Positions 1-5,522 of a stretch of DNA of 5,522 nucleotides are shown here, in pieces. The notes under the pieces were generated by a model, which saw only the letters and a program-made list of their open reading frames with translations, was not told the origin of the DNA and ran no database searches. Source of the DNA: an uncultured Pseudomonadota bacterium (GTDB lineage Bacteria > Pseudomonadota > Gammaproteobacteria > Burkholderiales > Eutrophovitaceae); NCBI GenBank assembly GCA_913057845.1, contig CAJXPC010000138.1, forward strand, positions 1 through 5,522. The letters are read 5' to 3'. Positions within the stretch are counted from its first letter, which is position 1. Every line of letters starts with the position of its first letter. The translations under genes were made by a program, and so were the position numbers.

Positions 1-41
1 CTCTCTATTCGTCGGCAGCGTCAGATGTGTATAAGAGACAG
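1..41 (+). other. Nextera/Tn5 sequencing adapter, P5 side (artefact)
   Basis: This is not genomic sequence. Bases 9-41 match the Illumina Nextera read-1 transposase adapter: TCGTCGGCAGCGTC followed by the 19-bp Tn5 mosaic end at 23-41 (AGATGTGTATAAGAGACAG). Bases 1-8 (CTCTCTAT) match the Nextera i5 index that I recall as S502, sitting exactly where the index belongs. Genomic sequence begins at 42. Any reading frame that crosses this boundary carries adapter-encoded residues; on the minus strand the hisC frame would end in a spurious LSLIHI. Confidence 0.98.
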
Positions 42-641
42 CTCGTAGTAAGCCTCATCGAGAATAATTAAAATATGTTCTGGGACTTGTTCTATGAAAT
101 CAAGTATGTCCCGAGGCGAGAGAAATGTGCCTGTCGGGTTATTTGGGTTTGAGATAAAAATAACACAGGTATTCTCCTGAATAGCATCCAGCATTCGAGC
201 AAGATCATGACCATAATTGGTTGCAGGCACTTCAATGCCATGAGCAGCACGACTTTGCGTAGCAAGTTTATTGACTACAAAACAATACTCCGAGTAAACC
301 GCCGAGCGCTCTCGATCCAAGAAGGCAATAGAAGCAATCTCAAGGACGTCATTCGATCCATTACCCAGAATCAAATAGTCGGGAGGAATGTCTAATTTTG
401 CGCTTAAGTGCCGCTTGAGTTCAAAGCCACTACCATCCGGATAGCGTGCCACCTCCTCTAACTCCTTACCAAGAGCTTCGATAACAGATTTACTACAACC
501 CAACGGATTCTCATTCGACGCCAACTTAACGATCGCAGAGGGGTCAAGAGAGAACTCTCTTGCAAGCTCGTCTATAGGCTTACCCGGCTGGTAAGGAGCA
601 ATAGTACGAACACAATCTAGAGGCGGAGGATATTTTGTCAT
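42..641 (-). CDS. hisC: Histidinol-phosphate aminotransferase, 5' part (C-terminus cut off by adapter)
   Basis: HisC is a fold-type I, PLP-dependent cytosolic aminotransferase that interconverts imidazole-acetol phosphate and histidinol phosphate using glutamate. Only the first 200 residues are present; family members are usually about 350-370. Visible motifs, numbered from the chosen start, are YQPGKPIDELAREF (17-30), ASNENPLG (41-48), the phosphate-loop region GNGSND (93-98), NPNNPTG (165-171) and DEAYYE (195-200), whose Asp contacts the PLP pyridine nitrogen. The Schiff-base lysine lies beyond the cut. I chose the ATG at 641 because family similarity begins there, 25 nt after the pheA stop. 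The frame stays open upstream to about 776 inside pheA, but those residues do not resemble HisC. No clear Shine-Dalgarno sequence precedes 641. HisC proteins encoded after pheA in pseudomonads can also transaminate aromatic keto acids, so an aromatic aminotransferase role is possible. Confidence 0.93.
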
Positions 642-666
642 GGGATTAAACGATATGGCCCAAGGT

Positions 667-1728
667 TTAAACTGTCTTAGGATAAGATCCAAGTATTTTA
701 AAAAATCCGGATTTAGACTGAATTTCAGACAACGCCGCTTGCATGACCTCATCATCCTTATGACCTTCCAAGTCAATAAAGAACATATACTCCCAAAGTC
801 CTAAACCCGAAGGTCTGGATTCAAGACGAGTCATGCTGATACCGTTTTCAGCTAGGGGCTCAAGCAAACCAAGAATTGCACCCGGCTTATGTTGGGCCGC
901 GAGCACTATTGAGGTCTTATCACTACCCGATGTCCCAACCTCCGACTTGGAAACAACACCAAACCGCGTTGTGTTATCCGGTTTATCCTCAATCGACGAA
1001 TGAATAAACGTCAACCCGAAATGCTCTCCAGCAATGCGTCCAGCAATCGCTGCGGAACGAGCTTCTGTGGCGACCAATTTTGCGGCAGCAGCATTACTTG
1101 CTACCGGGATAAGCTGCGCGGATGGAAAATGCTGCCCTAGCCACTTCTGACATTGTGACAAACTCTGTGAGTGCGAGTAGATTTTTTCAATATTCTCAGG
1201 CTTTTCTTTGCTGAGTAAATTATGTCGTACAGGCAATCCGATCTCCCCACACAGCTTTAATGGACTCTCGAAGAGCAAATCAAGCGTGCGACTAATCGCG
1301 CCTTCAGTGGAGTTTTCTAACGGGACAACTCCATAGGCTGCGACATCTGAACCAACGGATTTAAATACCTCATCAATAGTTGAGCAATAGATCAATTTTA
1401 TCTGTGAACCAAATTGCTTTAGAACGGCTTCTTCACTGAACGTTCCTGCTGGGCCTAAGCACGCAACAGTGAGGAGTTCTTCCTGCGCACGACACGAAGA
1501 AATGACTTCTGTAAAGAGATGAGAAATAGTGTCATTCGATAAAGGCCCACTATTTTTCGCATGGAGCCTGCGATGAACTTGGGCCTCTCTCTCGGGGCGA
1601 TACACGACCCCCTGCTTTTTGGCCTCCCCTACCTGCCGCGCAATTTCGGCACGCTTATTCAGCAGGTCCAAAAGCGAGTCATCAATGGCATCAATGTGCT
1701 GCCGTAGATCAGATATTTGGTCACTCAT
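667..1728 (-). CDS. pheA: Bifunctional chorismate mutase / prephenate dehydratase (P-protein)
   Basis: This 353-residue cytosolic enzyme converts chorismate to prephenate and then to phenylpyruvate, the committed branch to phenylalanine. Residues 1 to about 85 form an AroQ-type chorismate mutase. Likely active-site residues, matched by eye to E. coli, are R9, R26, K37, R47, E48 and Q82. The prephenate dehydratase domain spans about 88-262, with LGPAGTFSEEA (91-101), VVPLENSTEGAI (134-145), the SHSQSLSQC segment (185-193) and the catalytic TRF motif (T254-F256). A C-terminal ACT domain (about 271-350) holds the phenylalanine-binding signatures GAIL (283-286) and ESRP (303-306), so feedback inhibition by phenylalanine is expected. 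The ATG at 1728 starts 9 nt after the serA stop; only a weak GAG-type ribosome binding site is visible, so translational coupling to serA is plausible. The gene ends in TAA. All domains are intact, with no frameshift. Confidence 0.97.
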   Translation of the reverse strand: MSDQISDLRQHIDAIDDSLLDLLNKRAEIARQVGEAKKQGVVYRPEREAQVHRRLHAKNSGPLSNDTISHLFTEVISSCRAQEELLTVACLGPAGTFSEEAVLKQFGSQIKLIYCSTIDEVFKSVGSDVAAYGVVPLENSTEGAISRTLDLLFESPLKLCGEIGLPVRHNLLSKEKPENIEKIYSHSQSLSQCQKWLGQHFPSAQLIPVASNAAAAKLVATEARSAAIAGRIAGEHFGLTFIHSSIEDKPDNTTRFGVVSKSEVGTSGSDKTSIVLAAQHKPGAILGLLEPLAENGISMTRLESRPSGLGLWEYMFFIDLEGHKDDEVMQAALSEIQSKSGFFKILGSYPKTV

Positions 1729-1737
1729 ATCTCGTCG

Positions 1738-2922
1738 CTAAGCTCCATTCAAGTAACGAACACGTTTCACGCCTTCGATGACCTCAAGCGTAACCAAAAC
1801 ATCATCGCTAACCGGACTGTCCACGTCAACTAGGGTGATGGCAATCTCGTTCATTGATTTATTGATCATATTCTTGATGTTGAGCTTAGCGTCACCCAGC
1901 ACTGTTGATATCTGACTGACCATATGAGGAACATTTTCATTAATTACAACAATCCTGTAGAGAGACTCCCGGATCATGGAAACATTAGGGAAATTGACCG
2001 AATTAACGACGTTACCATCTTCCAAGTAATCCCGAATCTGATCAACAACCATCGTCGCGCAGTTTTCCTCAGCCTCGACCGTCGATGCCCCTAAATGGGG
2101 TAGCGCAATAACACCATTCACACCGATAAGCGAATCATTCGGAAAGTCACATATATATTGTTTTATTTTATTCGCATGGAGCGCTTTAACCAAAGCTACG
2201 TTATCAACAACAGCTCCTCTAGAGAAATTCAACAAGACAGTGTTAGCGCTCATCAACGCCAAACACTCTTCATCAATTAGATTCCTAGTCGCATCATTTA
2301 ATGGAACATGCAAGGAAATAAAATCTGAATCGCGCACTAAACCAGTAATGGACCCTGCCTTAACCACTCCTGAGGGTAAACCCCATGCCGCGTCGACGGT
2401 TATACTTGGGTCGTAGCCGAGCACCTTCATACCCAACCTCAGAGCGACATCAGCAACTAAGCTGCCAATTTTTCCTAGCCCAATAATCCCCAACGTACGA
2501 CCAGGCAATTCACGTCCCGCATATTTCTTTTTGCCCTCTTCTACGTTTTTTGCAAGCTCTCCATCAACCTTCAAATTCCTAACAAAATCTATAGCCCCAA
2601 CCAAATTCCTGCTCGACAACAACAAGCCTGAAAGAACCAATTCTTTCACAGCATTAGCATTGGCTCCCGGCGTATTAAATACAGGCACACCCAAACCAGC
2701 CAAGCGTGCAATATCGATATTGTTTGTACCCGCACCTGCTCGACCCACCGCCAGCAAACTTTCAGATGGTTCGAGCTCGAGCAAATTCGCAGATCGAACC
2801 AAGATTGCATGCGGGTCTTCAACACCAGACCCATGAACGTAACCGTCTTTGGGAAGACGACTGAGTCCCGCATTAGAAATGTTGTTTAATGTTTGAATTT
2901 TAAAAACTTTATCTTGAGACAT
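1738..2922 (-). CDS. serA: D-3-phosphoglycerate dehydrogenase, short ACT-domain type
   Basis: This cytosolic enzyme of 394 residues oxidises 3-phosphoglycerate to 3-phosphohydroxypyruvate with NAD+, the first step of serine synthesis. SerC, encoded just upstream, acts on the product. Visible features are GRAGAGTNNID (60-70), the Rossmann motif GLGKIG (148-153) with an acidic D171 after the second strand (NAD preference), NFSRG with the catalytic-type R235, PHLGAST with the catalytic-type H276, and an ACT domain at about 325-394. The usual catalytic Glu, in 'FPxEP' of E. coli SerA, appears to align with D263 in FPND. The DAAWGLP (177-183) and CDFPND segments resemble a short PGDH subfamily also seen in Firmicutes and Bacteroidetes rather than E. 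coli SerA. I chose the ATG at 2922 because AAGGA lies 7 nt before it; an in-frame TTG at 2952 lies inside serC and lacks support. The stop is TAG. The ACT domain suggests serine regulation, but this is unproven for the short type. Confidence 0.93.
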   Translation of the reverse strand: MSQDKVFKIQTLNNISNAGLSRLPKDGYVHGSGVEDPHAILVRSANLLELEPSESLLAVGRAGAGTNNIDIARLAGLGVPVFNTPGANANAVKELVLSGLLLSSRNLVGAIDFVRNLKVDGELAKNVEEGKKKYAGRELPGRTLGIIGLGKIGSLVADVALRLGMKVLGYDPSITVDAAWGLPSGVVKAGSITGLVRDSDFISLHVPLNDATRNLIDEECLALMSANTVLLNFSRGAVVDNVALVKALHANKIKQYICDFPNDSLIGVNGVIALPHLGASTVEAEENCATMVVDQIRDYLEDGNVVNSVNFPNVSMIRESLYRIVVINENVPHMVSQISTVLGDAKLNIKNMINKSMNEIAITLVDVDSPVSDDVLVTLEVIEGVKRVRYLNGA

Positions 2923-2929
2923 TACAAAT

Positions 2930-2934
2930 TCCTT
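2930..2934 (-). promoter_or_regulatory. serA ribosome binding site overlapping the serC stop
   Basis: Read on the minus strand, AAGGA lies 7 nt before the ATG at 2922 and shares bases with the serC stop codon TAA (2935-2933). This position decides the serA start in favour of 2922 over the upstream in-frame TTG at 2952. Ribosomes that finish serC stop on top of this site, which suggests translational coupling of the two serine enzymes. Confidence 0.8.
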
Positions 2935-4015
2935 AGCCGTGTTTCTTTTCAAAGTGCTGCATAAACTCTAAAAGCGCCTCGACGCCCTCAAGGGGCATCG
3001 CGTTATAGATAGACGCCCTTATACCCCCTACCGACCGATGCCCTTTTAGCTGCAATAAACCACTATCTTTGGCATCTTTCAAAAAGAGATCTTCTAGGCT
3101 CTCGTCATGAATTCTAAAAGGAACATTCATACGTGACCGATACTGCTTGTCAATTGGACTACGATAAAAACCAGTTCGATCAATCTGATCGTAGATCATT
3201 GTTGATTTTTTAATATTCATTTGCTCAATTACGGATAACCCACCCATCTGATCAAGCCACTTAAAAACTAATCCGGAAACGTAAATAGCGTAAGTCGGTG
3301 GTGTATTAAACATTGACTCGTTATCGGATTGCACCGCGTAGCTGAACATCGAAGGTACTTCCGGTGAGACTCGCGCTAACAAATCCTTGCGAACAACTAC
3401 AATCGTCAAACCAGCAGGGCCAATATTTTTCTGTGCCCCAGCATAAATTAGTCCGAACTGAGACATGTCTAGCGGCCTAGATAAAATATGTGAGGACATA
3501 TCAGCAACCAACGGCGAGGGCAGATCTGACGGATAGTCATGAAACTCTACCCCGCCAATTGTCTCATTCGATGTGATGTGCACATAGCTCGCATCAGCAC
3601 TCAAATTCCAACTATCAACCGACGGAATCTCTGAGAAATTACCTTCCTCAGATGAGGCTGCAATATTCACTGTGCCGATCTTTTTACCTTCTTTAATCGC
3701 TTTCTTAGACCACTGCCCTGTACAGACGTAATCTGCAACTTTAGCGCCATGCAGCAAATTCATTGGAATCATTGAAAATTGCGTCGATGCCCCACCTTGC
3801 AAAAAAAGAACTTGGTACTCATCACCCAACCCTATCAATGACCTCAAGTTCTGCTCGGCATCCTCGGCAATGCTTAAGAATTCCTTGCTGCGATGACTCA
3901 TCTCCATCACAGACATGCCAGAGCCTGACCAATCAAGCATTTCCTCTCGAGCTTGCTCTAATACTACTTTGGGCAACACAGCAGGACCTGCACTAAAGTT
4001 ATAAATCGTGTTCAA
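2933..4015 (-). CDS. serC: Phosphoserine aminotransferase
   Basis: SerC is a PLP-dependent class V (fold-type I) cytosolic aminotransferase. It converts 3-phosphohydroxypyruvate and glutamate to phosphoserine and 2-oxoglutarate. In many proteobacteria it also acts on the 4-phosphoerythronate-derived keto acid in pyridoxal phosphate synthesis (the PdxF role). The 360 residues match the family length (362 in E. coli). Motifs are YNFSAGPAVLP (5-15), GMSVMEMSHRSKEF (33-46), the GGAS cofactor loop (74-77), YAGAQKNIGPAG with the Schiff-base K196, NTPPTY (237-242) and KGHRSVGGIRAS (324-335). The start is a TTG at 4015: an in-frame TAG sits four codons upstream, no in-frame ATG exists between, AGAGGT is well placed, and YNFSAGP then falls at the normal distance from the N-terminus. 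An out-of-frame ATG-TTT-TGA at 4020-4012 overlaps this start. The TAA stop overlaps the serA ribosome binding site. Confidence 0.97.
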   Translation of the reverse strand: MNTIYNFSAGPAVLPKVVLEQAREEMLDWSGSGMSVMEMSHRSKEFLSIAEDAEQNLRSLIGLGDEYQVLFLQGGASTQFSMIPMNLLHGAKVADYVCTGQWSKKAIKEGKKIGTVNIAASSEEGNFSEIPSVDSWNLSADASYVHITSNETIGGVEFHDYPSDLPSPLVADMSSHILSRPLDMSQFGLIYAGAQKNIGPAGLTIVVVRKDLLARVSPEVPSMFSYAVQSDNESMFNTPPTYAIYVSGLVFKWLDQMGGLSVIEQMNIKKSTMIYDQIDRTGFYRSPIDKQYRSRMNVPFRIHDESLEDLFLKDAKDSGLLQLKGHRSVGGIRASIYNAMPLEGVEALLEFMQHFEKKHG

Positions 4016-4020
4016 AACAT

Positions 4021-4026
4021 ACCTCT
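4021..4026 (-). promoter_or_regulatory. serC ribosome binding site supporting a TTG start
   Basis: AGAGGT on the minus strand complements the 16S rRNA 3' end well. It lies 5 nt before the TTG at 4015, a normal distance. It directly abuts the out-of-frame ATG at 4020, which is too close for efficient initiation there. The site therefore favours TTG as the serC start. Confidence 0.75.
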
Positions 4027-4048
4027 AAAACGTAAATATGTATCAATC

Positions 4049-4076
4049 TGAGGCGCCAATAGACGTTGGCAGCTCA
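4049..4076 (-). other. Imperfect hairpin in the gyrA-serC gap
   Basis: The only non-coding stretch of note is 4016-4088 between gyrA and serC. In the minus-strand transcript, TGAGCTGCCAA (4076-4066) can pair with TTGGCGCCTCA (4059-4049) around a 6-nt loop (4065-4060). This gives 10 pairs, one of them U-G, plus a single C-C mismatch. The stem begins 12 nt after the gyrA stop. No U-run follows directly, so it is not a canonical intrinsic terminator. It could be an attenuating or RNA-processing element, or chance. I see no convincing sigma-70 promoter in the gap, although the AT-rich stretch just before the serC ribosome binding site could hide a weak one. Confidence 0.45.
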
Positions 4077-4088
4077 CTCATAAGAGAT

Positions 4089-5474
4089 CTAATCGGTTAA
4101 GTCTTCCCCGCCGTCATCTCCTTCGATGACGACCTGCTCTTCGACCTTCACCAAACCGGACAACTTCTCATCAGATCCTAAATTAATGAGGCGCACACCC
4201 TGGGTCGATCGACCCATTTCACGGATCTCGCTGACCGAAGTTCGTATCAACACACCACCTGTAGTGATTAACATCACCTCGTCTTTTTCAGAAACTAATT
4301 TTGCTGATACCACCCGTCCGTTTCGCGCACTGGTTTGTATCGCAGCCATTCCCTTCGTCCCTCGGCCATGCCTCGTATACTCAGCCACTTTCGTACGCTT
4401 CCCATAACCATTCTCTGTTGCGGTCAAAACACTTTGAGTCTCATCGTCAGCAACGACGAGTGAAATGAGCGCCTCAGTATCGGGCAATCGCATTCCACGA
4501 ACTCCGCGAGCAGTTCTACCCATTGCGCGAACATTGCCTTCTGCAAACCGGACTGCTTTCCCACCATCCGAGAACAACATGATATCGTTCGAGCCATTGG
4601 TAATCGAGACGCCAATCAGGTGATCGCCATCTTCTAAGTCCACAGCAATAATACCCATCTGCCGAGGGCGTGAGAAATGCGATAGCGGTGTTTTTTTCAC
4701 CACCCCCCGACTGGTTGCCATAAATACGAAACGCTGATCATCAAATTCTTTCACCGGCAAGATCGCAGTAATTTTTTCACCCTCCGCCAATTGCAGAATA
4801 TTCACAATCGGCTTACCGCGACTGGCACGACTTGCCTGTGGCAGTTCATAGACCTTCAACCAATACATCCGCCCGAGATCGGAGAAACACAAAATATAAT
4901 CATGCGTGTGTGCAACAAATAAATTATCGACAAAATCATCATCCTTTGTCTTTGTTGCCTGCCTACCTCGCCCTCCGCGACGTTGCGCCTCATAATCACT
5001 CAAGGGTTGCGACTTGATGTAACCCGTATGTGATAGCGTGACAACCAGATCTTCAGGAGTGATGAGATCCTCTAAGGATATGTCTTGCGCATTGACCTCA
5101 ATCACGCTGCGGCGGTCATCCCCAAAATCAGCTCGAGTTTGAGCTAACTCACCTTTAATAATTTCTCTGACCCGTTCGGTATTTCTAAGGATATCCTCAA
5201 GGTCGACAATCGTGTCGATCACATCCCGGTATTCCTGCTCGATTTTTTGCTGTTCAAGGCCTGTCAAGCGTTGCAGTTGCATCTCCAAAATCCTCTGCGC
5301 CTGCACATCAGACAAATGGTAGCCGTCGTCCTTTAAGCCGTATGGGCCAAGAAGCTCTAAATCCTCACCGATTCCTCGAGCCAGCAACGCCTCCACCAAT
5401 TCAGAGCGCCACACCCGACCCATAAGCCCCGCCTTTGCCTCAGGGGGAGTCGGCATCGATTTGATCAACGTAAC
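4089..5474 (-). CDS. gyrA: DNA gyrase subunit A, 3' part (N-terminal portion cut off by adapter)
   Basis: GyrA is the DNA-cleaving and DNA-wrapping subunit of gyrase (A2B2), which introduces negative supercoils using ATP hydrolysed by GyrB. The 461 residues here correspond to roughly E. coli residue 397 to the end; about 395 N-terminal residues are missing, including the catalytic tyrosine and the quinolone-resistance region. Residues 1 to about 150 hold the end of the breakage-reunion domain and its coiled-coil arm (for example LSDVQAQRILEMQLQRLTGLE, 54-74). The GyrA box QRRGGRG is at 164-170 (bases 4985-4965) and is needed for DNA wrapping. A full beta-pinwheel C-terminal domain follows, with degenerate blade motifs near 216-221 (ASRASRG), 318-326 (MGRTARGVR), 368-375 (RHGRGTKG) and 420-427 (MGRSTQGV). 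The tail is short and acidic (EGDDGGEDLTD). The first genuine codon is GTT at 5474-5472; MYKRQ upstream would be adapter-encoded. The stop is TAG. Confidence 0.97.
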   Translation of the reverse strand, partial: VTLIKSMPTPPEAKAGLMGRVWRSELVEALLARGIGEDLELLGPYGLKDDGYHLSDVQAQRILEMQLQRLTGLEQQKIEQEYRDVIDTIVDLEDILRNTERVREIIKGELAQTRADFGDDRRSVIEVNAQDISLEDLITPEDLVVTLSHTGYIKSQPLSDYEAQRRGGRGRQATKTKDDDFVDNLFVAHTHDYILCFSDLGRMYWLKVYELPQASRASRGKPIVNILQLAEGEKITAILPVKEFDDQRFVFMATSRGVVKKTPLSHFSRPRQMGIIAVDLEDGDHLIGVSITNGSNDIMLFSDGGKAVRFAEGNVRAMGRTARGVRGMRLPDTEALISLVVADDETQSVLTATENGYGKRTKVAEYTRHGRGTKGMAAIQTSARNGRVVSAKLVSEKDEVMLITTGGVLIRTSVSEIREMGRSTQGVRLINLGSDEKLSGLVKVEEQVVIEGDDGGEDLTD

Positions 5475-5522
5475 CTGTCTCTTATACACATCTCCGAGCC
5501 CACGAGACCTCTCTACATCTCG
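5475..5522 (-). other. Nextera/Tn5 sequencing adapter, P7 side (artefact)
   Basis: This is not genomic sequence. Bases 5475-5493 are the Tn5 mosaic end (CTGTCTCTTATACACATCT), followed by the Nextera read-2 part CCGAGCCCACGAGAC (5494-5508). An 8-nt i7 index CTCTCTAC follows at 5509-5516, which I recall as N707, and then ATCTCG (5517-5522), the first bases of the P7 end. Genomic sequence ends at 5474. The GTG inside the mosaic end creates a false start giving MYKRQ in frame with gyrA. Confidence 0.98.

Noticed and set aside
2531..2836. Open frame of 101 codons on the plus strand inside serA
   Set aside because: It lies antisense to a well-supported serA, has low-complexity composition and no recognisable motif or ribosome binding site.
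2646..2873. Minus-strand open frame of 75 codons overlapping serA in another frame
   Set aside because: serA is intact in its own frame with all motifs, so this is a shadow frame and not a frameshifted piece.
4049..4076. Intrinsic terminator after gyrA
   Set aside because: The hairpin is real on paper but is not followed directly by a U-run, so the canonical terminator form is missing.
4016..4088. Sigma-70 promoter for serC
   Set aside because: TTGGCG (within 4053-4059) can be read as a -35 box, but no hexamer at 16-18 nt spacing resembles TATAAT. The match is too weak to annotate.
4126..4407. Open frame of 93 codons on the plus strand inside gyrA
   Set aside because: It is antisense to the conserved GyrA pinwheel domain and resembles no known protein; open frames like this are expected by chance opposite coding sequence.
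42..5474. A previously undescribed defence, mobile or regulatory system
   Set aside because: All genomic sequence is accounted for by five recognisable housekeeping genes with short gaps; no unexplained gene, repeat array or RNA-like region remains.
23..5493. Inverted 19-bp repeats at both ends, looking like a transposon with Tn5-type ends
   Set aside because: The repeats are the mosaic ends used in Nextera library preparation and are flanked by index and flow-cell adapter sequence. No transposase gene lies between them; the content is a housekeeping operon.

Overview
The window is one assembled or sequenced fragment with sequencing-library adapter at both ends. Positions 1-41 and 5475-5522 are Illumina Nextera (Tn5) adapter and index sequence. 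Only 42-5474 (5,433 bp) is biological. Both outermost genes are cut by the adapter junctions, so their truncation is technical.

All five genes lie on the minus strand and read from the right end to the left: gyrA (3' part only), then serC, a short-type serA, pheA (fused chorismate mutase and prephenate dehydratase) and hisC (5' part only). The order gyrA-serC-pheA-hisC is the start of the known proteobacterial 'mixed-function supraoperon', which in Pseudomonas-like genomes continues into tyrA-aroA-cmk-rpsA. The protein sequences look gammaproteobacterial: AroQ-PheA fusion, HisC of the 'PYxPGKPxDELAREF' type, and GyrA with a QRRGGRG box and acidic tail. I cannot name a genus. The Nextera ends and the contig size fit an environmental or metagenomic sample, but that is inference.

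Layout on the minus strand: gyrA ends at 4089. A 73-nt gap with an imperfect hairpin follows. serC (4015-2933) starts with TTG behind a good ribosome binding site. serA (2922-1738) starts 10 nt after the serC stop, and its ribosome binding site overlaps that stop. pheA (1728-667) starts 9 nt after serA. hisC starts at 641, 25 nt after pheA, and runs off the insert at 42. From serC on, the tight spacing suggests one transcript.

The genes work together as follows. SerA oxidises 3-phosphoglycerate and SerC transaminates the product, giving phosphoserine for serine; SerC also serves pyridoxal phosphate synthesis in many proteobacteria. PheA takes chorismate through prephenate to phenylpyruvate and carries a phenylalanine-sensing ACT domain. 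HisC supplies histidinol-phosphate transamination and, in relatives, can transaminate aromatic keto acids. The one departure from the textbook order is serA between serC and pheA, which places both serine-specific steps side by side.

I found no mobile element, CRISPR array, RNA gene or undescribed system. The points worth checking are the library-molecule structure of the ends, the serA insertion and its active-site variation, the TTG start of serC, and the gyrA-serC hairpin.
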